NCBI GenBank assembly: GCA_002716725.1
Contig: PBBX01000003.1
Location: 5,036-40,745, forward strand
Origin: a bacterium
Lineage (GTDB): Bacteria > Margulisbacteria > Marinamargulisbacteria > GCA-2716485 > GCA-002719695
Reading direction: 5' to 3'
DNA: 35,710 bases
Shown: positions 27,147-34,709 of the stretch, piece after piece
Layout: the number at the start of each line of letters is the position of its first letter
Numbering within the stretch: the stretch's first letter is position 1
Notes under the pieces: generated by a model
The model's input: the letters and a program-made list of their open reading frames with translations, nothing else
The model's database searches: none
What the model was told of the DNA's origin: nothing
Made by a program: the position numbers and the translations under genes

Positions 27147-27412
27147 ACCAATCACATGATGTAGGTTATTTTGATAAAGAATCTACCAAAAAACTTTTAT
27201 GGAGACTTTTATGGGGGGTATGTATTTTTTTTCTAATTTTAGAACTGTTTATCGAACGGCATGGTCACTTTGGAGATCATAGTATAGATTCTTATTTTGG
27301 TTTTTTTGGTTTACTTGGTTTTTTTTCATGTTTAATATGTATTTTAATTGCAAAAGGTCTAGGGCTTTTTTTAAAAGTAAAGGAAGATTATTATGATCGA
27401 GATATTATTTAA
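27143..27412 (+). CDS. Small two-helix membrane protein of the antiporter operon
   Basis: 89 residues with two membrane helices (about 17-36 and 49-75) joined by a His/Asp-rich loop (ERHGHFGDHSIDSYFG). GGGAG precedes the ATG, and both ends overlap neighbouring antiporter genes. Its fixed position between two D-like subunits makes it a probable accessory subunit of the complex. I recall small unnamed proteins in this position in related clusters, but cannot name a family. Confidence 0.75.
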   Translation: MNQSHDVGYFDKESTKKLLWRLLWGVCIFFLILELFIERHGHFGDHSIDSYFGFFGLLGFFSCLICILIAKGLGLFLKVKEDYYDRDII

Positions 27413-29195
27413 ATCTAATCCCGCATTTTTGTTTTTTGCAGGGGCACTTATTTTACCTTTTTTAAAAGGACATCTTAAAAACCTCTTTGCTATTAGCATA
27501 CCGGCTATTTCTTTTTTACTTATTCATAAGCTAACACCCGGAACTATAGAAACGATTTCATTTTTACATTATGATTTAAGTATTTTGCGTGTTGATAAAC
27601 TTAGCAAAGCATTTGGTTATATTTTTACCTTAAGTTCATTTGCTGCTTTTATTTATGGCTATTATCAAAAAAAATCCTTAGAGTTTGTTAGTACCTTAGT
27701 TTATGTAGGAAGTGCCTTAGGGGTTGTTTTTTCAGGTGATTTGTTTTCCTTATATATGTTTTGGGAGTTAATGGCTGTCTTTTCTACCTTTTTAATTCTT
27801 GCTAATAAAACATCCAAATCCATGGCAGCTGCAAAACGATATATCTTGGTTCATATTGCTGGAGGCCTTATTTTATTAGCGGGTATTGTATTACATATTA
27901 ATGCAACAGATAGTATAGAATTTACACGTTTTGCTACTCAAAATTTAAGTACTTGGCTTATTCTCATTGGCTTTTTAATTAATGCGGGTGCCATTCCTTT
28001 TTCATCATGGTTGCCAGATGCTTATCCTGAAGCGACTGTATTAGGGGGCGTTGTCTTAAGTGCCTATACATCTAAAACAGCTGTTTATACCTTAGCAAGA
28101 GGATTTGCTGGTTGGGATATTTTAATCATGATTGGTTGTGGCATGGCTGTTTATGGCATTATTTATGCCTTATTAGAAAATGATATGAGACGAATTCTTG
28201 CTTATAGTATTATTAATCAGGTAGGTTTTATGGTATGCGCTGTAGGTATTGGTACTCCTCTTGCTATTAGTGGTGCTGTTGCTCATGCGTTTTGTCATAT
28301 TATTTATAAGGCGCTGCTATGGATGTCTGCAGGCAGTGTTCTGTATCGTGTTGGAAAAAGTAAATGTACTGAAATTGGAGGGCTTTATCGAAGCATGCCT
28401 CTTACCTTATTATTTGGTCTTATTGGTGCCTTAGCGATTTCATCGTTACCACTTACCAGTGGCTTTACATCTAAAACTATTATTATCTTAGCTGCTGAAT
28501 ATCAACATTTAGTTATTCCTTGGCTGATTTTAGAAATCGCTTCTGCTGGTGTTTTTCTTCATGCGGGTATTAAGTTTCCGTATTTTGTTTTCTTTAATGT
28601 GGATCGCGGTTTAAGACCTAAGGAAGCTCCCTTTTGTATGTTACTAGCCATGGGGTTTTTAGCATTTCTTTGTATCTTTTTAGGATGTTTCCCTGAATCA
28701 CTTTATAATATTTTGCCCGATGCTGAATTAGTAAAATCCAAAATGGCTTATACCTTTTCTGATATATATATTCATCACTTTCCTAAAGTAGTAACACAGA
28801 TGCAAATGTTAATGTTTTCTGGTTTAGTATTCTTTTTGTTCTTACCCATGCTAAAGCGTACTGATACTATTTCAATTGATTTTGATTGGGGATACCGAAA
28901 AGGAGCTACTTATTTTTATAAGGTTATGGATGTTGTATTAAACTCACTTAATAAAGTTGCTGATAGTGTTGTTATTCGTAAGTTTGTGCCAGCCTTTTAT
29001 AATCTTATTATTGCTATTCCTGCTTTTGCTTTACTGTTACTTGCAAGAGTTACCTGGCTTATCAGACAATCATCAGCTGATACGATTCAAAAAGAAAGAT
29101 TACTTATTCATTCGCAACTAAAAGCAGCGAGTTTTCCTATCAGCATGTCCGCTATACTTAGTTTAATTTTATTTGCTGTTTTATTTATTTTGTAA
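27393..29195 (+). CDS. Mrp-type antiporter subunit D-like (third, long form)
   Basis: 600 residues, with about 14 channel helices and an extra C-terminal part (about 480-600) containing further helices. Present are E125 (LYMFWELMA), K228 (SKTAVYTLARGF) and K306 (HIIYKALLW). The central lysine and histidine of the usual KxxxxPFHxWLP are replaced by N197 and S204 (INAGAIPFSSWLP). Stretches such as LLENDMRRILAYSIINQVGF are close to a known proteobacterial 'antiporter subunit D' subfamily, so this substitution may be normal for it. AAGGAAG precedes the ATG. It is the last antiporter gene. Confidence 0.88.
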   Translation: MIEILFKSNPAFLFFAGALILPFLKGHLKNLFAISIPAISFLLIHKLTPGTIETISFLHYDLSILRVDKLSKAFGYIFTLSSFAAFIYGYYQKKSLEFVSTLVYVGSALGVVFSGDLFSLYMFWELMAVFSTFLILANKTSKSMAAAKRYILVHIAGGLILLAGIVLHINATDSIEFTRFATQNLSTWLILIGFLINAGAIPFSSWLPDAYPEATVLGGVVLSAYTSKTAVYTLARGFAGWDILIMIGCGMAVYGIIYALLENDMRRILAYSIINQVGFMVCAVGIGTPLAISGAVAHAFCHIIYKALLWMSAGSVLYRVGKSKCTEIGGLYRSMPLTLLFGLIGALAISSLPLTSGFTSKTIIILAAEYQHLVIPWLILEIASAGVFLHAGIKFPYFVFFNVDRGLRPKEAPFCMLLAMGFLAFLCIFLGCFPESLYNILPDAELVKSKMAYTFSDIYIHHFPKVVTQMQMLMFSGLVFFLFLPMLKRTDTISIDFDWGYRKGATYFYKVMDVVLNSLNKVADSVVIRKFVPAFYNLIIAIPAFALLLLARVTWLIRQSSADTIQKERLLIHSQLKAASFPISMSAILSLILFAVLFIL

Positions 29196-29199
29196 GTAT

Positions 29200-29496
29200 A
29201 TGAATGTTTTCTCATTTAAAGATGTAAAGTCAATATACTCAGTAGATTTTGATACATTGTCTAGATCCCCATCCCCATCTCCATCTCCATCTCCAGCTCT
29301 ATTTCTAGCTCCATCTCCAGCTCCATCTCCAGCTCTATCTCCAGCTCTATCTCCAGCTCCATCTCCATCTGCACATTGGCGTATTACAGACGACTCCTTT
29401 CTATCCTCACCTAATTCTTCTAATACCTTATTAGATAGCTCCATAAATGAAGTTTCTCAAAATGATTTACCTTCTTGGATTGAGTTATTGGATTGA
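29200..29496 (+). CDS. Small protein with in-frame Ser-Pro repeat, unrecognised
   Basis: 98 residues from the ATG four bases after the antiporter operon. The N-terminus (MNVFSFKDVKSIYSVDFDT) is followed by about 35 residues of alternating Ser-Pro and Ala-Pro/Ala-Leu encoded by hexanucleotide repeats, then an acidic C-terminus ending NDLPSWIELLD. No ribosome binding site or signal peptide is visible. The opposite strand is also open here (29181-29444, Gly-Asp repeats), because the repeat unit lacks stops on both strands. I prefer the plus strand for its position behind the operon and its more protein-like flanks. Function unknown. Confidence 0.4.
   Translation: MNVFSFKDVKSIYSVDFDTLSRSPSPSPSPSPALFLAPSPAPSPALSPALSPAPSPSAHWRITDDSFLSSPNSSNTLLDSSINEVSQNDLPSWIELLD
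29266..29370 (+). repeat. Hexanucleotide tandem repeat (CCATCT/CCAGCT/CTATCT)
   Basis: About 17 imperfect copies of a six-base unit over 105 bases. The unit length keeps the reading frame when copies are gained or lost, so the repeat could vary in length without destroying the protein. Confidence 0.85.
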
Positions 29497-29547
29497 TTAT
29501 CAGCGTTTGTCACTAGCATTCGATTCTAGAGAAGATCCATCTACCTC

Positions 29548-30465
29548 TCATTGATTGTGTAATGACTTACTAAATGATCCTCGTAAGTAATTAAATTCTT
29601 TTAAAAACCAAAATGATACTTTATGAAGCCATGATGATTCATTTTTTGTAAAGTTTTGTTTAAAAAACCTATAAACAAATGACGTTTCTTTTATTTTTGA
29701 AAATATAAAAACAGAAACTGGATTAAATCCTAAAAACCATTTTAATTCTGGGTGTAACGTTAAAAATATTGTTGCTGATTCCCCTTTTTTAATATTTCGG
29801 TCAATTTCTTCTTCTTTTGATATTACATGATAATGATAATTAACAGAAGATTTTAGATAATATAATGGTACTTTTTGCTGTGATAGCCGATATCCTAGCT
29901 CTAAGTCCTCCCAACCATATCCCATAAACAACGTATTAAATCCATTGTGTTTATCAAAGAGTGATTTTGGCAAGGATACATTGCCTGTTAAAAAATAAAA
30001 CCATCCTAATTTAGCCATATGTTTTGGAAACGTTCCTACTTGTGGGCTGACCTTAGAATGATTAATAGGTAACTCTAATGAATCTAAATTCCAAGCTAAT
30101 CCTTGAAAACAACAGTCTTTACTGGCTTCTTCATGCGCATCAATATGGCCTTGCACAAAATTTTTTTCTGGAATCATATCTGAATCTGTAATCAGCAAAA
30201 CATCTCCTTGCGCAAGCTTGGCGGCGCTATTACGAGCGATTGCTTTTCCTTGATTCTCTTGAATCTTATACCTGAAATTAAAATGAGGTTTATATACCTT
30301 TAAAAATTCCTGAGTTCCATCTGTTGATGAGGAATCAACAATAATTACTTCAAATAAGTCATAGGATGTATTAACGTTTTCATAAAATGGCAATACTTTT
30401 TTTAATGTTTCACATTGATTATAGCTACCAATAATAATACTGATTTTAGGTATTATATTGGTCAT
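29548..30465 (-). CDS. Family 2 glycosyltransferase
   Basis: 305 residues from the ATG at 30465, which overlaps the upstream GT9 gene stop as ATGA; a longer frame to 30507 lies inside that gene. The N-terminal GT-A fold shows ISIIIGSYNQ at 8-17, VDSSSTDGT at 43-51 and the metal-binding DSD at 94-96. A C-terminal GYGWEDLELGYRL motif resembles the galactosyltransferase-like (Glyco_transf_7C) segment. It is predicted to add a sugar from a nucleotide donor at the inner membrane or in the cytoplasm. It is the last gene of a three-gene cluster; the acceptor is unknown. Confidence 0.9.
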   Translation of the reverse strand: MTNIIPKISIIIGSYNQCETLKKVLPFYENVNTSYDLFEVIIVDSSSTDGTQEFLKVYKPHFNFRYKIQENQGKAIARNSAAKLAQGDVLLITDSDMIPEKNFVQGHIDAHEEASKDCCFQGLAWNLDSLELPINHSKVSPQVGTFPKHMAKLGWFYFLTGNVSLPKSLFDKHNGFNTLFMGYGWEDLELGYRLSQQKVPLYYLKSSVNYHYHVISKEEEIDRNIKKGESATIFLTLHPELKWFLGFNPVSVFIFSKIKETSFVYRFFKQNFTKNESSWLHKVSFWFLKEFNYLRGSFSKSLHNQ

Positions 30466-31946
30466 TTTTGAACAATACTTAATTGTTTCGTTGCTTGTAA
30501 ATACCAATCTAATAATTCTTTAATAGTTGTAAAAGAACCCTTACTTTCTACTAATACAGGTTCTTTATCTAACTTTAATGCAATGAGTTTTTTTAATGTT
30601 TGTATCCATAACTGTTTTGGTTTTGATAAAGCATGAATAACGGTCACATCTGAAATAGCAAACTGTGTTACCCATTTTGTGATATATAGTGGATTTGCTA
30701 AAAATATACTGTCATATACTATACTTAACTTATCTTTAATATCTTGTTTTGTTGTACATAAAAACCATCTTATATTCTCTTGCTTTAATAAGTTAATAAT
30801 AGACTCTAATGTTGTATCCATAATACGTTCATCTGTTAAATCATCAACTAAAATAGCAACGGTAGCGCTTGTCTTAAACCAATAATAAAGTTGATTTTTT
30901 GGAAATTTTTCTTGATCGATAATAAATTTGACCGCAGTAAAAACATGGTCAAGTTCTATATTTTGTAATGGATACGCTTCTTCAGAATCGTGTTCTTGTG
31001 ATGACACTATTACGTTAGAGCTATCATTATTTTTTATGACTACATGATTGGTTCCAAATGGCCCCCAACGAAATGGTTTTATATATTTATTGGGTGATAT
31101 TGAAATCACAGGCCTCTTACATAATGTTGCCATATGCGTCGGCCCCGTTTCAGCTCCAATCACACATTGACTTTCTTTGATAAGCCCTAATAATTGATCA
31201 ATGGTTGTTTTTGATGCTAAATTAATCGCAGTTGTTTCACTCAGCTGCATAATTACATCTACAATATCTTTTTCTTTGTCTGAGCCCGTAATCACAACAC
31301 GTAATGCTGTTTTTGTTTGTATTAAATCTACTAATTTTGCATAATCTTGAGCAGGCCATCCTCTATTGCCTTCTCCATAACTTGGATGAATTACAACATA
31401 GCCATTGTCTATTGCATCACTACTTAATAAGGCCTTAACACCCTGCTTTAAATCATCATCCATATTAAATTGAGGATGTTCTACTGATAAAGGCTCTTGC
31501 GTAAACGGTTCTAATAATCTTATTTGTTGCTCTATTTCATGTTTGGTAAAATCATGCCAAGAAATGGATACTTTTGTGGTAATAAATCGACTTAAAATCA
31601 GATTATTAGCATCCCCTACCCGATTCTTTATCCCTACTAAGGCTGATGCAAACACATATAAGGGATCCATATGAGAAAAGAATATATAATCAAATTCTTC
31701 CTCCTTTAATGCATCCATTACCTTTTTAACTAACACGATATTTGATACTCGAAATTGTTGCCTATAATCAATGATAACATTATCCACTGTTGTTAACCGT
31801 TTTATGATTGGATAGGTTAGTTCATTTACGATTACACTGACATGAGCTGATGGCCATTGTTTTTTTATTGTCTGGATCATCGGACATGTTAATAAAACAT
31901 CTCCAATCGTATCGTTTCTGATAATGCAAATCTTACTATTTTCCAT
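30462..31946 (-). CDS. GT9 (heptosyltransferase-like) glycosyltransferase with C-terminal extension
   Basis: 494 residues from the ATG at 31946, which has GAGAG upstream; a frame to 31982 is possible but less supported. The N-terminal Rossmann domain starts KICIIRNDTIGDVLLTCP, with D16 in the catalytic position of WaaC/WaaF-type enzymes. The C-terminal donor domain has VVIHPSYGEGNRGWP and the signature GAETGPTHMATLCKRPVISI. The GT9 fold ends near residue 345; about 140 further residues, starting near VAILVDDLTDERIMD, are not part of usual GT9 proteins and I do not recognise them. It overlaps the upstream gene by 11 bases. Likely role: lipopolysaccharide core or another surface glycan. Confidence 0.85.
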   Translation of the reverse strand: MENSKICIIRNDTIGDVLLTCPMIQTIKKQWPSAHVSVIVNELTYPIIKRLTTVDNVIIDYRQQFRVSNIVLVKKVMDALKEEEFDYIFFSHMDPLYVFASALVGIKNRVGDANNLILSRFITTKVSISWHDFTKHEIEQQIRLLEPFTQEPLSVEHPQFNMDDDLKQGVKALLSSDAIDNGYVVIHPSYGEGNRGWPAQDYAKLVDLIQTKTALRVVITGSDKEKDIVDVIMQLSETTAINLASKTTIDQLLGLIKESQCVIGAETGPTHMATLCKRPVISISPNKYIKPFRWGPFGTNHVVIKNNDSSNVIVSSQEHDSEEAYPLQNIELDHVFTAVKFIIDQEKFPKNQLYYWFKTSATVAILVDDLTDERIMDTTLESIINLLKQENIRWFLCTTKQDIKDKLSIVYDSIFLANPLYITKWVTQFAISDVTVIHALSKPKQLWIQTLKKLIALKLDKEPVLVESKGSFTTIKELLDWYLQATKQLSIVQK

Positions 31947-33243
31947 ACGGGCTTCTCTCTTTGATAAACTGTATGCCTTCAACCAAACTTTCTACTGGGA
32001 CATGTTTATAATAATGATTATTAATCCACTTAATTGAACGATCTGCCTTTTTTGAAGCATATATGTATTTAAATAGTATCTTTTGGAAGACTGTTATATC
32101 CCCAAAAATGTAACTTAACTGATTCGTTTTTACTTGTTCACTCACTTTCTTTAACTTAGCATACGTTCTAGTATCCTTACTAATTAAGGGAATAATCCAT
32201 TGCTTAAAATTATAATTTTTTTCTTCCCAGCTTTCTTGCTCCTCTAAATCAAAAAACATCATTGCTGTTGGGTTTTCAACTAAATACTGTAAACTCCACA
32301 GTTGTTGAGTTGATAATTTAATATTTAAATTTATGTCATAAACTAACTCTGAAAACAGCAAATATGCCTGCTCTGTCAATCTAGTAATAGCGTGATTATC
32401 TACCGTTTCAATCCGACGTATATTACATAATTTTAAATAATTGACCCAACATCCATTATCGCAAGTTGTCCATTCATTATTTGATATAAATAAATATATT
32501 GGCTTTTTTAAAAAAACAGCTACCTGCTCTAAATCGCCTGCCATTCCAGCATATATATCAACGGCATTTATCAGATGAATTTCATCATAAAATGTAACAT
32601 TGTTTTCTTTTACGAGTATTAATTGAGGATGATTAATATCAATATTAAAATTTAATTTTAAAATAATACATACCGAATCTGTTTCAAGTATTTTATGTAT
32701 CCATTGTTTTATAAATATCTTTTTTTGTTTAGAAAGTGTTTCTTCATGTAATGAAACATACATAATTGTTTTGTTTTTATCGATAGCATTTCTTGTTAAT
32801 TTTTTAACCCAATCATTTTTTGGTATTTGTGTTAAAAATGTTTCATAACGATGATTGATATTAAGGTATTTTAAAATGGCGTTAGCCTCTTCATAAGACA
32901 GCCATTTTCCTGAATGTCTAAACCGTTTTAAAAGCGTCTCTTCTTTATTTGGCTCTAAAATAAGCCTTGATTGATTACTATCTTGCTTTGACACTACTTT
33001 ATGAAGGCCATCCCAATGTATATCAGCACCGCTATCTTTGTTACTACGATGATGGTTAAACTCATCTTTATCAAAAAAAACATTCTTTAAACAACATGAG
33101 TCACCATTTGCTTTTAACGTCTTACTCAGTAAGCATATTACAAAATTCTCTGTATATTTATTTTGTAATGTAAAAATAATGTATAACGCATAAATAAAAT
33201 GGCTTTTTTTAATTTCTTGGAAGTTTAGACATATTGTTTTCAT
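31936..33243 (-). CDS. Divergent GT9-like protein, function uncertain
   Basis: 435 residues, first gene of the glycosyltransferase cluster. An AGGAAC site precedes the ATG. No motif is clear in the first 150 residues. Residues 158-190 (KTIMYVSLHEETLSKQKK) and 232-252 (GMAGDLEQVAVFLKKPIYLF) resemble the start and the signature loop of a GT9 donor domain (compare GAETGPTHMA in the neighbour). The acid/His pattern of the true family is not preserved. A region rich in Trp and Tyr follows. It may be a degenerate, substrate-specialised or non-catalytic GT-B protein. The assignment rests on weak local similarity. Confidence 0.6.
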   Translation of the reverse strand: MKTICLNFQEIKKSHFIYALYIIFTLQNKYTENFVICLLSKTLKANGDSCCLKNVFFDKDEFNHHRSNKDSGADIHWDGLHKVVSKQDSNQSRLILEPNKEETLLKRFRHSGKWLSYEEANAILKYLNINHRYETFLTQIPKNDWVKKLTRNAIDKNKTIMYVSLHEETLSKQKKIFIKQWIHKILETDSVCIILKLNFNIDINHPQLILVKENNVTFYDEIHLINAVDIYAGMAGDLEQVAVFLKKPIYLFISNNEWTTCDNGCWVNYLKLCNIRRIETVDNHAITRLTEQAYLLFSELVYDINLNIKLSTQQLWSLQYLVENPTAMMFFDLEEQESWEEKNYNFKQWIIPLISKDTRTYAKLKKVSEQVKTNQLSYIFGDITVFQKILFKYIYASKKADRSIKWINNHYYKHVPVESLVEGIQFIKERSPYGK

Positions 33244-33311
33244 ATGTTCCTGTTCGTTTATGATGTGTATCTATTTTTTTCTGAATCTATAGTTTAAACT
33301 AAATTAAGTAA

Positions 33312-33335
33312 AATTAAAATGAATCCATTTTAATT
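33312..33335. repeat. Perfect 10-bp inverted repeat
   Basis: AATTAAAATG (33312-33321) and CATTTTAATT (33326-33335) around AATC. It lies about 70 bases upstream of the first glycosyltransferase gene. It could be an operator or a hairpin in the leader. Confidence 0.45.
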
Positions 33336-33401
33336 CACTATAATTAGCACCTAGAGGGCATCCTACTCAAATTAAGTCCATTAAAACGACTTAATCATCT
33401 T

Positions 33402-33506
33402 ATGAGGGTATTCGGTAATGGGCTATTACTTCCTACCGTTTCTGTAATACTTATCATTATTTTTTTACTTTGTTTAATATGGCCTTATCTTGATATTTAT
33501 CAGTAG
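33402..33506 (+). CDS. Possible 34-residue single-pass membrane peptide
   Basis: An ATG-to-TAG frame encoding a peptide with a hydrophobic core (LLLPTVSVILIIIFLLCLI) flanked by MRVFGNG and WPYLDIYQ. The length and polarity fit a small membrane protein. No ribosome binding site is seen, though a TATAAT lies about 58 bases upstream. Chance cannot be excluded in AT-rich DNA. Confidence 0.25.
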   Translation: MRVFGNGLLLPTVSVILIIIFLLCLIWPYLDIYQ

Positions 33507-33665
33507 CTCAATTCGCTCTTTTAAAAGTGATCTATTAATAAAAATGTAAAGAACATATCCCTAATTTGATCACAACGTTGAATGAAAATTTTTTAAAATT
33601 TTTAGTCATTTCTCCTGTTTTCCCACCACATGTTCATTACAAAAAAATATTATTAAAATGCTTCG

Positions 33666-34589
33666 TTAAGGGTCTACAAATTCATAAAAGATATCCAAAT
33701 CCTTAAAGCCTTGTTTTTGATATAGTGTCATAGCGATTGAATTGCTCAACGTAACTGCTAATCCCATAATTTCAAACCCTTCTTTTGCAATTTTTTGTAC
33801 CATTGTATTTGCTAATAATTTTCCATAGCCTTTCCCATGATAGTGCGGATCAACACATATATCAAAAATCCAGGGTACTTGCTTATATCCCCAACATTCT
33901 ACTAAGACAACTAAGCTATAACCTACCATCGTATTATCAACAGATAAGACTAATGAACTTGATTCTAATACAGGCCCATATAACCCTTCCATGACCCGAT
34001 CTTCTAACCGTTTACGTTTATCAACATATAACATCTCTTCATACATTTCATAATCTTTACTGATTTTATGAGACTCTACACTGACGGTTGCTCCCCACTG
34101 CGTTAAGTCTTTTGTATACGGTTGAAACGTATACTTAAAATCAACGTTTTGATTAACATAACCCTGGTTTAATTCATTTAACCATAAATACATTCGTTTT
34201 CTAATATTAGGGGTTAAATTTAACTCAAAACATAATTGCTTAATCTCATCAAAATGAACCATAGCAACTAATTCTATTATTTTTTTATTAAAATATCCTT
34301 TTTGTTTAATTAAGCTTATAGATTGGTCTAGGTCGTCACTATTGGGAATATATATCGTTAAATTGCCATAATGAGGCGTTGTTAATTCTACCCAAAATAT
34401 ACCAATGGCTGTCTTTTTTTTAAGAATAATAAATGCTTCAATTAAAAACGTTGATTTTTCAAATAATTTTTTTTTAATATCTTGTGATATCGGAGCTTGT
34501 TCATTTTGAGTATATAATGTATCGATTTCATCAAAAAATACATCTGCATCTTTATTATCTTTTTTTAATACGTGTAATGTATATGTCAT
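33666..34589 (-). CDS. GNAT-family N-acetyltransferase
   Basis: 307 residues. The C-terminal domain (about 165-307) is a clear GNAT fold: DICVDP at 243-248, acetyl-CoA pyrophosphate loop HYHGKGYGK at 249-257, and the closing NSIAMTLYQKQGFKDL. The N-terminal 140 residues have the length of a second, degenerate GNAT-like domain but lack that loop. The substrate (small molecule, protein or peptide) cannot be told. It is transcribed alone, divergently from carA, with only a weak AGAG before the ATG. Confidence 0.88.
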   Translation of the reverse strand: MTYTLHVLKKDNKDADVFFDEIDTLYTQNEQAPISQDIKKKLFEKSTFLIEAFIILKKKTAIGIFWVELTTPHYGNLTIYIPNSDDLDQSISLIKQKGYFNKKIIELVAMVHFDEIKQLCFELNLTPNIRKRMYLWLNELNQGYVNQNVDFKYTFQPYTKDLTQWGATVSVESHKISKDYEMYEEMLYVDKRKRLEDRVMEGLYGPVLESSSLVLSVDNTMVGYSLVVLVECWGYKQVPWIFDICVDPHYHGKGYGKLLANTMVQKIAKEGFEIMGLAVTLSNSIAMTLYQKQGFKDLDIFYEFVDP

Positions 34590-34647
34590 CTCTATCTTAC
34601 TATATTCCCTTAATATTTAATTATAAACGTCTTGATTATTTATAACC

Positions 34648-34676
34648 TTGCATAAATTCAATTCTCACTTTATGAT
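34648..34676 (+). promoter_or_regulatory. Probable promoter of carA
   Basis: TTGCAT (34648-34653), 17 bases, TATGAT (34671-34676). The leader would be about 27 bases, with AAAAGGA before the GTG start. No pyrimidine-responsive terminator or PyrR site fits in such a short leader. Confidence 0.5.
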
Positions 34677-34709
34677 TCTTCAAATTATATTAAAAAAGGA
34701 TCTATATAA

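Larger units (their letters stand above)
33244..33665. other. Intergenic region upstream of the glycosyltransferase cluster
   Basis: 422 bases between the GNAT gene and the glycosyltransferase genes, both on the minus strand. It contains a perfect 10-bp inverted repeat (33312-33335), a TATAAT on the plus strand at 33339-33344 without a matching -35, and a 34-codon frame for a hydrophobic peptide (33402-33506). No RNA gene is recognised. Confidence 0.5.

Noticed and set aside
29266-29370. Tandem repeats resembling a CRISPR array
   Set aside because: The unit is six bases with no spacers, so it is a coding microsatellite.
29181-29444. Minus-strand ORF with Gly-Asp repeats opposite the Ser-Pro ORF
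   Set aside because: The hexanucleotide repeat has no stops on either strand, so both stay open. The minus frame overlaps the end of an antiporter gene and lacks a ribosome binding site; the plus frame fits the context better. Not fully excluded.
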